NCBI GenBank assembly: GCA_964475835.1
Contig: CAYYYL010000003.1
Span: 62,001 to 126,000 of the forward strand
Length of the DNA: 64,000 nt
Direction: 5' to 3'
DNA from: JABDCI01 sp964475835
GTDB lineage: Bacteria > Verrucomicrobiota > Verrucomicrobiia > JABWAM01
The notes under the pieces were generated by a model that was not told where the DNA came from, ran no database searches, and worked only from the letters and a program-made list of their open reading frames with translations. Positions 1-9,893 of this stretch are shown piece after piece; the first letter of the stretch is position 1, and every line of letters begins with the position of its first letter. Made by a program: the position numbers and the translations under genes.

Positions 1-1079
1 ACCATCGCCTCAGGAGACTTGTTTTCGAACACCACCAGGGTTTCAAACAAGGGCAGCGAGGGATGAATGCGGGTCCAGCGATGCAACGACCCAAGTGGCG
101 TATGCTCGTGCTCCCTGACCTTCAGGCTCTGCTCCCGAAGCGATCGAAGAAGCCCCCCCATGGTCATGGATTCCTCCAGGCGAACACGCACAGGGAGGGT
201 ATTGATGAAGAGCCCCACCATGTCATCCCCCCCTTCAAAAAACGATCGACGACAGGCACGGGTGGCTCCAAAAACAATATCCCGCCCGCCGGTGTGACGC
301 CCAACAAGAATGGTCCATGCCGCCTGGATCAACGTGTTCAGAGTCACCCCATGCTCCACGGCAAATTGACGCAGCCGGGCCGTGACAGCCTCCGAAAGCT
401 GCAGGGTCTCCATCCCTGATTCCAAATCACCTTCGAACCCGGAGGATGATCCTGCAAGGACGTCCTTCAGCCTGGGGGGATCAAAAAGGCCAGCAAGGAG
501 TTCCTTCCAAAACGCATCATCCTTGCTTGAATCCCTCCCTGCCTGCCACTGAATAAAATCCGCATAGGCCCGCGGGGGGGAAGGCAAATCGTTCTTCCCC
601 TCGTAGATTGCTTCAAGATCCTTCAAGACCAAAGGAAAAGATCTCCCATCAAGAAGAATATGATGAAAGCTCCAGATCAGGAGACTCTTCGAGCTACCAA
701 GACGGATCAGCCTCAAACGCGTGAGGGGTGGTTTGCCAAGATCAAATCCCCGGTCGCGATCTCCAACTAGAAATTGGGCGAGCTTTTCCTCCTGTTCCTT
801 TGAGGAAACACCACTCCAGTCATCCACCGTGAGATCCACCCCCACTTCGCCCGAAACTTCCTGAAGCGGTTCCTTAACATTTCGCCAGTTGAAGGAAGTC
901 CTCAGAATGGCATGACGGCGCACCACCGCCAACCACGCTGCCCTTAAACGCCGCTCCTCCAGTTCGTGGTCAAACCAGAGCACCATTTGCTCAATATCGA
1001 CCCCCGAATGCCGGTCGGCAAGGTGATGAAATAACATCCCCTGCTGCATGGGCGAAAGAGGATAACTCCTTTCGATCAC
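1..1079 (-). CDS. Non-ribosomal peptide synthetase, N-terminal condensation domain (partial)
   Basis: The minus strand is open from a GTG at 1079 to the window edge, about 359 codons. The N-terminus reads IERSYPLSPMQQGMLFHH, the classic opening motif of NRPS condensation domains, and the active-site motif HHILLDG (HHxxxDG) is encoded near 650. This domain forms the peptide bond between carrier-bound intermediates in the cytoplasm. The GTG overlaps the stop codon of the phosphopantetheinyl transferase (GTGA), with a G-run just upstream that can serve as ribosome binding site. The remaining synthetase domains lie outside the window, so the product is unknown. A condensation-only or starter-condensation protein is the alternative. 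The domain identity is clear. Confidence 0.88.
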   Translation of the reverse strand, partial: MIERSYPLSPMQQGMLFHHLADRHSGVDIEQMVLWFDHELEERRLRAAWLAVVRRHAILRTSFNWRNVKEPLQEVSGEVGVDLTVDDWSGVSSKEQEEKLAQFLVGDRDRGFDLGKPPLTRLRLIRLGSSKSLLIWSFHHILLDGRSFPLVLKDLEAIYEGKNDLPSPPRAYADFIQWQAGRDSSKDDAFWKELLAGLFDPPRLKDVLAGSSSGFEGDLESGMETLQLSEAVTARLRQFAVEHGVTLNTLIQAAWTILVGRHTGGRDIVFGATRACRRSFFEGGDDMVGLFINTLPVRVRLEESMTMGGLLRSLREQSLKVREHEHTPLGSLHRWTRIHPSLPLFETLVVFENKSPEAM

Positions 1080-1828
1080 AAAATCCCCCCAACATCCCGA
1101 ACTTCCACCCCACTCATGTCGCCCTCCAAACAAATCGCACCCACATACCGCGTGCCAAGGGAAAGATCCCGAAGGGTCCACGTCTCCCCACCCCAGGTTT
1201 CCCCGGAAAACTGAACGCAGGCCGTTTCGGGTGGAAACACCTCAAACTCTTGTAGGGAATAACTCAACCCCCTTCCCATCGCCTTCACAAAGGCTTCCTT
1301 CCGAGTCCAACCCGAAAAAAACAGACGCTTTCGTTTTGTAGGATCCAGGGCCTTCCAGAAATCAAATTCCTTCCCAGTGAAAATCAATCGAGCCACGTTC
1401 TCCATGTCTTCCAATTCCCGAACCTCCTCCAAATCCACCCCAAGCGGACGCCCCCACCTGATACCAATCATTCCACAGCCGCCGGCATGGGAAAGATTAA
1501 AGTGAAGGGACGGCTCCTCCGAAAGAAAAGGCTTACCCCAAGCATTTTCCCTAAAGTCGAGCCCCTCCGGTGCCGACATAAGGTAACCCCCTAGTAAGCT
1601 CCTTAAAAGCCCATGAGACACGATAAAATTGACCCGCGAGTCAGCCGATTGAAATCGTTCCGCTCGCTCCCGTTCAGCGTTAGAAAGAATTTTCAAAAAA
1701 TGTTGGACAGCGTACTTTTGCACATCAAAGCACCACACATGCACCTCCTGACCCAAACGAAACAAATCCATTGGCGGAGCTTCAATCTCCTCCAATCCTG
1801 ATGGGACCATTTGGGTAGGGACGTTCAT
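1076..1828 (-). CDS. 4'-phosphopantetheinyl transferase, Sfp family
   Basis: This 250-residue protein transfers the phosphopantetheine arm of CoA to a serine of carrier-protein domains. Family signatures are visible: GVDLEE at about 130-135 (metal-binding Asp and Glu) and WTRKEAFVKAMGRGL at about 174-188, the W..KEA..K..G.GL motif. Length is normal for Sfp/Gsp-type enzymes and about twice that of the AcpS encoded at 21.8 kb. The gene overlaps the downstream NRPS start by 4 bp, so the two are probably co-translated and this enzyme activates that synthetase. A weak promoter-like pair (TTGCCA, 16 bp, TATTCT) lies immediately upstream of the ATG. No defects seen. Confidence 0.93.
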   Translation of the reverse strand: MNVPTQMVPSGLEEIEAPPMDLFRLGQEVHVWCFDVQKYAVQHFLKILSNAERERAERFQSADSRVNFIVSHGLLRSLLGGYLMSAPEGLDFRENAWGKPFLSEEPSLHFNLSHAGGCGMIGIRWGRPLGVDLEEVRELEDMENVARLIFTGKEFDFWKALDPTKRKRLFFSGWTRKEAFVKAMGRGLSYSLQEFEVFPPETACVQFSGETWGGETWTLRDLSLGTRYVGAICLEGDMSGVEVRDVGGIL

Positions 1829-2096
1829 TTACAAATAGGTAGAATATACCAGAATATTTATCTGGCAACCGATTTCCACCTTTAGCTAAACATTTATTGA
1901 ACCAACGTTTTCCCAAAAATTCAGGCGCACTTTTTGCAAGGGTCTTTTCCCTCGTCCATGCAACGATTGCTCCATTTTCATTGGAAATAAGCCTTGCGCA
2001 TCCGATGGAAATCATGTTTTTTTGAATCAGCACCTTGCAAGCAACCAAAATTAACTATCAATTCTTGGCACAAGACTTGCTCTTCAATCCCCAATC

Positions 2097-5000
2097 GTGA
2101 ATTTCCTTTTCCCCAAATTTCGCATTTTTCAACTCGCTGCCTTTTTGATTTTTACAGGATTTCTGGCACGGCCAGGTTTTTGTACACTTGATATTGACAT
2201 GCTTGAGTTGCCCGTCCCAGGCGATCACGCCCTCCGGGTCATTACCCCTACGGTGCTGGAACTCGTCTTAATCAATACCAAAGCCCCGGATCCCGGTCGA
2301 TTGACGCAGTGGGACTTTGTGGACGCAGCCAATCAGGTCCACCTTCCCGCGACTACGGAATTGGTGGTCACCGCCAATGGCCGCCAGATCGGGGTGAAAT
2401 CCGTTGGTTTTCGTCGACGCCCCCTTTACGCACCCGATCGAAAACGGGATCTGAGGCTTGGGAACTCTCTGTATCTGACTCTTTCCGGTTCGGTCGCAGA
2501 TAACGAAACGGTGGCCGTCACCAACCCGAATCAAAAATATTGGAGTCCCACCACGAAGTTCGAGGACGTCGCCGACCCTCTCCGATGGAGTCCGGCCATT
2601 CACGTCAATCAAGTGGGTTACATGCCCGGATTTTCCAAGGTGGCCATGATCGGCTACCAACTCAGTGACCTGGGTGAAATCAGCGTCAGTCCAACCGTTG
2701 GTTTCTATCTCTCCCGTGTGAGTGACCGCAGCGTCGCCTTTCGCGGACAGCTAACCTCGAGACCTGATGTTGGCTTTAGCATCACCCCCCTTCCCTACCA
2801 AAATGTGCTTGAGGCGGATTTTTCGGCTTTCAATGTTCCCGGCGAGTACTGGCTGGTGGTCCCCGGCCTCGGAGCTTCCTATCCCTTTCAAATCCATGAT
2901 GGTATCGCCGGAGCAGCCGCCCGCGCCTATGCCCTTGGGATCTACCACCAACGCTGTGGAACGAGCAACGACCTTCCTTACACTCGATTTGTACACGATG
3001 ACTGCCATACGGCCCCGGCTGAAGTTCCCACCGCCACCAATCCCACCTGGCAATATATTGCTGCTGCCAGCGCAGACTATGCCAGCAATCCCCAATTCAC
3101 CGCCCCGCAACTCAAAAGTCTTGCCACCTGTTATTTTCCGTTCAACCGTCAGGGAACGGTTGACGTTTCAGGCGGGCATCACGATGCAGGGGACTACAGC
3201 AAATACACCATCAACAGCGCCATGTTCATCCATGCGCTCGTGTTTGCAGCAGATTCCTTCGCCAATGTCGGCGCTCTCGACAATCTGGGAATTCCGGAAA
3301 GTGGAGACGGAAAGAGCGACATCCTCCAGGAAGCAAAGTGGGAGGCGGATTTCCTCGCCAAAATGCAGGATACGGATGGCGGGTTTTACTTTTTGGTCTA
3401 TCCCCGCGATAACAAGTACGAGTGGGATGTCCTTCCCGATCACGGCTACTCCCAGGTAGTCTGGCCAAAAACCACTTCGGTGACCGCCTCCTCCGTGGGT
3501 GCCCTCGCCCAGATCGCATCCTCTCCTCTTTTCAAACAGCAATTCCCTGTCGAAGCTGCAACCTACCTCCAAAAGGCAAAGCTCGGTTGGGACTTTCTTG
3601 AACGCGCCATTGCAAAATACGGCAAGGACGGTGCCTATCAAAAAATCACCCACTACGGCAACGGTTTTGGTCATGATGACGAGCTCACATGGGCCGCCGC
3701 CTCCATGTTCATTGCCACGGGAGATCCCCGTTACCAGCAGAAGTTAATGGAATGGCTCCCAGACCCCACAGACCCCACCACACGGGTCTGGTCCTGGTGG
3801 TACCTCTTTGAAGGCTATGGCTGCGCGATTCGCAATTATGCCTTCGCTGTCCGCAGTGGTCGTCTTCCTGCAAGCGCCATGAATGCCGCCTACCTCGCCA
3901 AGTGTGAATCCGAAGTTCGAGCCGCCGGGCAGGCAGTGCTTTCACGAACCCAGAACTCCGCTTACGGAACCGCCTTTTCCGCCGAAGCGAAACGCTATCT
4001 CCAAATCGGATGGTATTTCTCCAGTGATCAAGCTTTTGACATGACGGTCGCTTACCAGCTCGATCCGAATCCGTCCTATATCGACGCCGTCATCGAAAAC
4101 CTGAACTACGAGCTGGGATGCAATCCCATCAACATCAACTACGTGACCGGCCTTGGATGGCATCGTCAGCGCGAAATCGTCCACCAGTACGCCCAAAATG
4201 ACCGACGGATCCTTCCTCCTTCAGGCATCCCCACCGGAAACCTTCAGAACACCTTCATGTACCTGACCCGATACGTGAACTCAGATGGAAACAGCGAACT
4301 GAGAACTCTCACCTATCCGCTGGATTACGGTGCCGATCCGAAATACTACCCGTACTACGATCGCTGGGCGGACAGTTATAACGTGAACACCGAAATGGTG
4401 AACGTCAACCAGTCCCGCAGCCTTGCCAGCCTTGCCTTTCTCTTCACAAAAACCAGCCTGAAATCCCAGACCTGGAGGACCGCATTCCCTCAGATCACCG
4501 GCGTCCCCTCACAGACAAAAATCAATCAACCAGTCACCGCAGCCGTCACCGTTCCCGGGATGGATCTTTCCCAGGCCACGGTGGTATGGGAAGCCACGGG
4601 CCAGGAACCCACCTTTGGCAACACGTTCACTTTCACCCCCACCAACTCTGGCCCCAACTGGATCGAAGCCGAGGTTCAACAGCCCGATGGACGACGCGTC
4701 TCCGCAGCCCTTGATTTCACCGTGGGTTCCACCACTTCCACAAACAGCCCTCCCACCGGCGGCGGTGGAGGCACCACCAACACACCTCCCCCCACCGCGA
4801 CCACCGTGATCGTTCATTCCTACGACGACATGGCTTCAGCCGTGACCAATTCCAGTGGAAGTTTCACCATCATTCGCAGCGGGATCACTGGAACCCTCAA
4901 TGTGGACTACACCATGAGTGGAACCGCCATCAATGGCCTCGATTACAACCTTCTCAGTGGTGTGGCCACTCTCGTCCCGGGTCAAAGCTCCATTCTGATC

Positions 5001-7205
5001 CCCATCGTTCCCACCGCCCACTCCCTTTCCTACGCCTCGCAAACAGCCATCATGACCCTTACGGCGGGCACCAACTATACCATTGTCTCTCCCATTACGG
5101 ACACAGTCACCATCACCGGAAATCCCTCCACAACCCCACCGCCCCCTCCCCCCCCCACCATACCTCAAACCGGGCTTCAAGTCTGGCTTAAGGGTGATGC
5201 AGGGGTCTCCACCGACATCTCAAACTACGTCAATTCGTGGGCCGACCAGTCCCCCAATCGAAATAACGCCACACAAGCAGGATCCGCCCGCCCTCTGTGG
5301 GTTGCCAGCGCCATCAACGGCCAGCCTGCATTGCGTTTCGACGGAGCGATCGATTGCATGACCATTCCACATAAAGCCGGGTTGAATTTCTCGGATCTTT
5401 CCTTTTTCGCTGCAGTTGCCTTCCGCGACACCGCTTCCGTCCAAGCCCTGTTTGCTAAGGACGAAGGTGGCGGTCCGGTGAATAAATGGATCTACTGGTT
5501 CCTCTCGGGCACCATGGACATGCACGTCCAACCGGGTGGAATCCATGGCTCATCCATAGGCTTCACTCCACCCGCCAACAAAGTAACCATCCTTGAGATG
5601 GTGAAACAGGGGGGGAATTACATCCACTATCAAAATGGCTCGGGCCTTGGAACGACTCCCACCAGCCCATCCCTCCCGATCATTAACGCCGATCTCACCA
5701 TCGGTCAGGCCGAAGGACACTACTTCCTGAATGGAGACCTCGCCGAGGTGTTGATGTACAACACCGCTATTTCGACCTCCCAACGACAAACCATTGAAAA
5801 CTATTTGATGGTCAAATACGGACTAAAAGCCCCATCCACCCCGCCCCCACCGGACACGCAGCCTCCTTCGGCTCCAACAAATCTCAAAGCCACGTTGGCA
5901 TCGAGTTCCCAAGTGAATTTGAGCTGGAATGTCGCCGCAGACAATGTGGGCACCACCGCCTATCGCATCTATCGGAATGGCACGCAGATCACCTCAACAA
6001 CAGGACGATCCTACTCGGACACCACCATCCTTCCCGATACGAATTACATCTATTCCGTCGTTGCCGTTGACGCCAGTGGCAACCTTTCGGTTCCCTCCAC
6101 CACGGTAACCATCCTCGTCCATGACACCGACGGGGACGGCATTCCTGACCCGATCGACACCTATCCCACCGATTACTACAACGCGATTCCCCCCGTCCTC
6201 CGGATTGCGGGTGGAAACAATCAGAAATCGGGGGCTCCAAACACCTTTCTTCCACTTCCTCTGAAAATTTCGGTGACCAGTATCACCGGAGTTCCACTTC
6301 CACGCGCCCCGATCACCTTTACAGTTCAGCAAGGAACCGGCCGTATTTCACTCACCCCAACCACGACGACCCTCACCACCTCGATTTCCACCCTCACGGA
6401 CAGCACGGGCAACGCTCAGGTTTACTTCCTTCCTCCTGGAGTCAGTCTCGTGACCGATCGCGTTGCCGCAACGGCAGGCCCCCTTGGAAACACAACTCAG
6501 ATCCTCTTCACCGAGAACATGAGCTCCTCGGATCTGCCTCAAAACGGGCTCTCCCTCTGGATGAAGGCCGATGAAGGGGTTTCCAAGGATGCTAACGGTT
6601 ATGTAAGCAACTGGACGGATCTGTCCAGCGGCGCCAACCATGCCGTACAACCGGTTGCTTCCGCACGCCCACGCTGGTTTGCCGCCGTGGCAAACGGAAA
6701 TCCGGCCGTTCGCTTCGATGGATTGGACGACTTCCTCAGCTCGGGGAATAAGGCCCAACTGAACTTCAACGATATGTCGATTTTTGTCATGGTTGCCTTC
6801 CGTGATGTCGGGGCCGTTCAAGCCCTGGTTTCCAAGGACGAAGGCGGAGGACCCGTGAATAAATGGATCTACTGGTACCTTTCGGGCGTGATGGACCTCC
6901 ACGAACAACCCGGCAACGTTCACGCCACTTCCGCTCCGCTTTCCTCAGCAGCCGGCACCGTTCAACTGGTTGAATTCATCAAATCGGGGTCCACTTACAG
7001 TCATGGCCTTAACACCCAAAATATGGGAACCGTGACAACCAGTGCGACCCTCCCCGTTGCCAACTCCGATCTTCGCATCGGTCAGGCTGAGGACCACAAC
7101 TTCTTGAACGGCGATATTGCTGAGATTCTGATCTATAATCGCGCCATTTCCGCTTCGGAAAAGCAGACCATCGAGACCTACCTCACAAACAAGTACAAAC
7201 CTTGA
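2097..7205 (+). CDS. Secreted multi-domain glycoside hydrolase family 9 protein
   Basis: A 1702-residue exoprotein starting at GTG with a signal peptide (about 1-29). Order: an unrecognised beta-rich module (about 30-150), a cellulase N-terminal Ig-like domain (about 165-265, HVNQVGYMPG), and a GH9 (alpha/alpha)6 catalytic domain (about 268-800). GGHHDAGDY places the base/nucleophile aspartates at D363 and D366, and the acid is probably E766 in NTEMVNVN. Then come an Ig-like module, a Calx-beta module (about 905-1005), LamG-like (1022-1245), FN3 (1256-1340), a calcium-type DTDGDGIPD segment (1343), an Ig-like module (1366-1477) and a second LamG-like module (1481-1702). It probably cleaves a beta-glucan or related polymer outside the cell, with the LamG modules as candidate carbohydrate binders. 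No sorting signal is visible at the C-terminus. Substrate cannot be read from sequence. Confidence 0.9.
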   Translation: MNFLFPKFRIFQLAAFLIFTGFLARPGFCTLDIDMLELPVPGDHALRVITPTVLELVLINTKAPDPGRLTQWDFVDAANQVHLPATTELVVTANGRQIGVKSVGFRRRPLYAPDRKRDLRLGNSLYLTLSGSVADNETVAVTNPNQKYWSPTTKFEDVADPLRWSPAIHVNQVGYMPGFSKVAMIGYQLSDLGEISVSPTVGFYLSRVSDRSVAFRGQLTSRPDVGFSITPLPYQNVLEADFSAFNVPGEYWLVVPGLGASYPFQIHDGIAGAAARAYALGIYHQRCGTSNDLPYTRFVHDDCHTAPAEVPTATNPTWQYIAAASADYASNPQFTAPQLKSLATCYFPFNRQGTVDVSGGHHDAGDYSKYTINSAMFIHALVFAADSFANVGALDNLGIPESGDGKSDILQEAKWEADFLAKMQDTDGGFYFLVYPRDNKYEWDVLPDHGYSQVVWPKTTSVTASSVGALAQIASSPLFKQQFPVEAATYLQKAKLGWDFLERAIAKYGKDGAYQKITHYGNGFGHDDELTWAAASMFIATGDPRYQQKLMEWLPDPTDPTTRVWSWWYLFEGYGCAIRNYAFAVRSGRLPASAMNAAYLAKCESEVRAAGQAVLSRTQNSAYGTAFSAEAKRYLQIGWYFSSDQAFDMTVAYQLDPNPSYIDAVIENLNYELGCNPININYVTGLGWHRQREIVHQYAQNDRRILPPSGIPTGNLQNTFMYLTRYVNSDGNSELRTLTYPLDYGADPKYYPYYDRWADSYNVNTEMVNVNQSRSLASLAFLFTKTSLKSQTWRTAFPQITGVPSQTKINQPVTAAVTVPGMDLSQATVVWEATGQEPTFGNTFTFTPTNSGPNWIEAEVQQPDGRRVSAALDFTVGSTTSTNSPPTGGGGGTTNTPPPTATTVIVHSYDDMASAVTNSSGSFTIIRSGITGTLNVDYTMSGTAINGLDYNLLSGVATLVPGQSSILIPIVPTAHSLSYASQTAIMTLTAGTNYTIVSPITDTVTITGNPSTTPPPPPPPTIPQTGLQVWLKGDAGVSTDISNYVNSWADQSPNRNNATQAGSARPLWVASAINGQPALRFDGAIDCMTIPHKAGLNFSDLSFFAAVAFRDTASVQALFAKDEGGGPVNKWIYWFLSGTMDMHVQPGGIHGSSIGFTPPANKVTILEMVKQGGNYIHYQNGSGLGTTPTSPSLPIINADLTIGQAEGHYFLNGDLAEVLMYNTAISTSQRQTIENYLMVKYGLKAPSTPPPPDTQPPSAPTNLKATLASSSQVNLSWNVAADNVGTTAYRIYRNGTQITSTTGRSYSDTTILPDTNYIYSVVAVDASGNLSVPSTTVTILVHDTDGDGIPDPIDTYPTDYYNAIPPVLRIAGGNNQKSGAPNTFLPLPLKISVTSITGVPLPRAPITFTVQQGTGRISLTPTTTTLTTSISTLTDSTGNAQVYFLPPGVSLVTDRVAATAGPLGNTTQILFTENMSSSDLPQNGLSLWMKADEGVSKDANGYVSNWTDLSSGANHAVQPVASARPRWFAAVANGNPAVRFDGLDDFLSSGNKAQLNFNDMSIFVMVAFRDVGAVQALVSKDEGGGPVNKWIYWYLSGVMDLHEQPGNVHATSAPLSSAAGTVQLVEFIKSGSTYSHGLNTQNMGTVTTSATLPVANSDLRIGQAEDHNFLNGDIAEILIYNRAISASEKQTIETYLTNKYKP

Positions 7206-7271
7206 CGAGGCACCTTCCTGAGAGGGTTAATTGCATTGCATCGGTTGGCCTTGAATGGGATAGATGTCGGG

Positions 7272-9815
7272 ATGTCCTGTCGCCTTTTTCTGCTGCTCCT
7301 CCTGCCCTCTTCCCTTTTCGGTTTTCCGCTCACCTATCCCGATCCCGGAACCCTTGAATATCCTCCATTGGGGACGGTTCAACTCCGAATTCTTAGCCCC
7401 GTCCTGCTGGAACTCTTCCTCGTCAGCTCAAAGAAGGGGGGACAGGAGGTAGAGCCATGGGATTTTATCTCCACGGGAAAACGGGCGCGACTCACCAGCC
7501 TTGTCGTTCAGACCGATTCGAAAAACGTCCCCATCCAGCGCACCGGATTCCGCCGTCGCGTTCTCTCCGCTCCCTTGAAACATCCCGATCTTCGAATCGG
7601 GAATTCCCTTTTTTTGCAACTGGCCGAGCCCCTTACCCCTGGGTCCAATGTCTCGGTTCAAGATCCCAAACATCTCCTGGGAGACCTCCCACCCCATCTC
7701 CAGACCGTGTTTTCCAAAACCCGATGGGCTCCCTCCATTCACGTCAATGAAGTGGGTTACGCTCCTGGCAAACCAAAACATGCCATCGTGGGATACTACC
7801 TGGGTGACCTTGGCGAAATGGAACTCGATCCGCACCTGGAGTTTCACCTGGTAGACCCTCAAACTGGAAAGATTGTGTTTCAAGGCAAACTCCAGAAAAA
7901 AGAGGATCTCGGTTTCCCCGCCCCATGCTACCAGCACGTATTCGACGCAGACTTCAGTTCCTTCGAAACCCCGGGGTGTTATGCCATCGAAATCCCGGAA
8001 CTTGGAAGGTCCTTTCCTTTTCTCATTCATGAAGGCCTCCCCGCCGCATTCGCACGCACACTAGCTCTGGGGCTCTATCACCAACGATGTGGCAGCGCCA
8101 ACGCCCTTCCCTTCACCCGGTTTATTCACGACGCATGCCATCTCCCCCAAGCCGACATCCCCACATCCAAATTTGAGACGGTTCAAAAACTGCTCGCAAA
8201 AACCACCGAAGACGCGAAAAGCAATCCCGCCCACACCGCTCCTCCACTCAAATCCATCCAGGCTTCCCTCTATCCATTCCAAAAAAGTGGGAAAATTGAT
8301 GTCAGCGGAGGACACCACGACGCCGGCGACTACAGTAAATACACCATCAATAGTGCCCAGCTCATCCACCATCTTGTTTTCGCGGCAGATGCCTTTCCCG
8401 GAGTCCCCGATCTCGACAACCTCGGACTTCCGGAAAGCGGGGATGGGAAAAGCGACATCCTTCAAATCGCAAAATGGGAGGCCGATTTCCTTTCGAAAAT
8501 GCAGGATAGCGATGGAGGATTCTACTTCCTCGTCTATCCACGGGACCGTCCCTACGAAGACAATGTCCTCCCCGACAAAGGGGATCCCCAGGTCGTCGCC
8601 CCCAAGACCACCTCGGTGACCGCCGCCGCAACCGCCGCCCTGGCCCAAATCGCCACATCCCCACGCTTCAAGGAACAATTTCCAGAAGATGCCGCAAAGT
8701 ATCTCCAACAGGCAAAAGCTGGATGGACCTTCCTTCAGGTGGCTTGGAAAAATTTCGGCAGGCAGGGCTCCTATCAGAAACTCACGCACTACGGCGATTT
8801 CGCCATGGATCGGGATGAAATCGCCTGGGCAGCCACCGAGATGTACCTTGCCACCGGAAATCCCGCGATTCACAATTTCCTGAAAAAAGAATTCGACCCC
8901 TGTGACCAAAGCACCTGGCGTTGGTCGTGGTGGAGCCTTTTCGAGGCCTATGGCTGCGCCGCACGCAGCTATGCCTTCGCGGACAAAACCGGCCGCCTGC
9001 CCGTTGAAAAACTCGACCCCGCACTTCTCGAAAAATGCCGCCGTCAAATACAGCTTCGCGCCCGCGACTGTCGCTCCGATAGCGAAACCTCCGCCTACAG
9101 CACCCCGTTTCCCCGGGAGGCCAAGCGACACATGAAACTCGGCTGGTTTTTTTCCAGCAGCACCTCCTTTGATATCCTGGTCGCAAACCAGCTCGAATCC
9201 TCTCCAAGATTCATCGATGCGGCGCTCGGTTGCCTCAACTATGAAGCCGGTTGTAACCCAGGACACATCTCCTTCATCACCGGTCTTGGGTGGCGGCGTC
9301 CACACGAAATCGTCCATCAATACGCTCAAAATGACACCCGGGTCCTTCCACCTTCCGGACTGTTGATTGGAAACATCCAACTCTCCTTTCCAAACCTCCG
9401 CATCTACGGAAACGAACTCAATGCTCTCTCATTCCCCCAGGATGAGGCCACCCAACAACCCTATCCCCCTTATGATCGCTGGGGTGACACCTTCGACGTC
9501 AGCACGGAAAGCACCATCGTGGAACTCTCCCGGACCCTGGCAAACTTCGCCTGGTGGATGGCCCAATCTCCTCTTAAATCGCAACCATGGAAATCCGCCG
9601 ATGGAAAAATTGTGATCGACTCCAAAACTCCCCTACCCGTGGCTCATCTCGAAGTCCCAGGGATGGACTCAAGAGAGGCTTTGATAGTTTGGGAAACCTC
9701 AAAGCAACAGGTCGTCATGGGCCCCGAACTTCCCATTTCTGATAAGACTGAATGGATTGAAGCTGAAGCCCAGTGGCCTGACGGCCGCCGCGTCTTCGCC
9801 CGGATCGAACTTTGA
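7272..9815 (+). CDS. Secreted glycoside hydrolase family 9 protein (tandem paralogue)
   Basis: An 847-residue paralogue of the preceding gene without the C-terminal modules. I start it at the ATG at 7272 because that gives a clean signal peptide (MSCRLFLLLLLPSSLFG); a TTG at 7236 in the same frame would add 12 residues before it. Order: the shared unrecognised N-terminal module, a cellulase Ig-like domain (IHVNEVGY), the GH9 catalytic domain with GGHHDAGDYSKYT (D350, D353) and probable acid E746 (VSTEST), then the shared terminal Ig-like module ending near WPDGRRVF. The gap to the upstream paralogue is 66 bp, so the pair is probably a tandem duplication and co-transcribed. Likely a periplasmic or secreted beta-glucanase. 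Confidence 0.9.
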   Translation: MSCRLFLLLLLPSSLFGFPLTYPDPGTLEYPPLGTVQLRILSPVLLELFLVSSKKGGQEVEPWDFISTGKRARLTSLVVQTDSKNVPIQRTGFRRRVLSAPLKHPDLRIGNSLFLQLAEPLTPGSNVSVQDPKHLLGDLPPHLQTVFSKTRWAPSIHVNEVGYAPGKPKHAIVGYYLGDLGEMELDPHLEFHLVDPQTGKIVFQGKLQKKEDLGFPAPCYQHVFDADFSSFETPGCYAIEIPELGRSFPFLIHEGLPAAFARTLALGLYHQRCGSANALPFTRFIHDACHLPQADIPTSKFETVQKLLAKTTEDAKSNPAHTAPPLKSIQASLYPFQKSGKIDVSGGHHDAGDYSKYTINSAQLIHHLVFAADAFPGVPDLDNLGLPESGDGKSDILQIAKWEADFLSKMQDSDGGFYFLVYPRDRPYEDNVLPDKGDPQVVAPKTTSVTAAATAALAQIATSPRFKEQFPEDAAKYLQQAKAGWTFLQVAWKNFGRQGSYQKLTHYGDFAMDRDEIAWAATEMYLATGNPAIHNFLKKEFDPCDQSTWRWSWWSLFEAYGCAARSYAFADKTGRLPVEKLDPALLEKCRRQIQLRARDCRSDSETSAYSTPFPREAKRHMKLGWFFSSSTSFDILVANQLESSPRFIDAALGCLNYEAGCNPGHISFITGLGWRRPHEIVHQYAQNDTRVLPPSGLLIGNIQLSFPNLRIYGNELNALSFPQDEATQQPYPPYDRWGDTFDVSTESTIVELSRTLANFAWWMAQSPLKSQPWKSADGKIVIDSKTPLPVAHLEVPGMDSREALIVWETSKQQVVMGPELPISDKTEWIEAEAQWPDGRRVFARIEL

Positions 9816-9855
9816 AGTCTTTGGCTCCCCACCTTCACTCGCACCCCCGGTCGGC

Positions 9856-9884
9856 TTGACCGCACAATCCCCCGGCCCTATACT
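9856..9884 (+). promoter_or_regulatory. Near-consensus sigma-70 promoter for the sugar transferase gene
   Basis: TTGACC and TATACT are separated by exactly 17 bp. The expected transcription start (about 9891) lies only about 3 bp before the ATG at 9894, so the transcript would be almost leaderless. No Shine-Dalgarno sequence is present. Confidence 0.6.
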
Positions 9885-9893
9885 GGTTGTTCC

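Noticed and set aside
63..419. Plus-strand open frames over the NRPS fragment
   Set aside because: They lie antisense to a clear condensation domain and have no recognisable composition.
1782..2048. 88-residue minus-strand frame upstream of the phosphopantetheinyl transferase
   Set aside because: It overlaps the start of a certain gene in another frame, is AT-rich intergenic sequence, and shows no motif.
8061..9380. 439-residue minus-strand frame
   Set aside because: Antisense to the second GH9 gene, whose catalytic motifs are on the plus strand.
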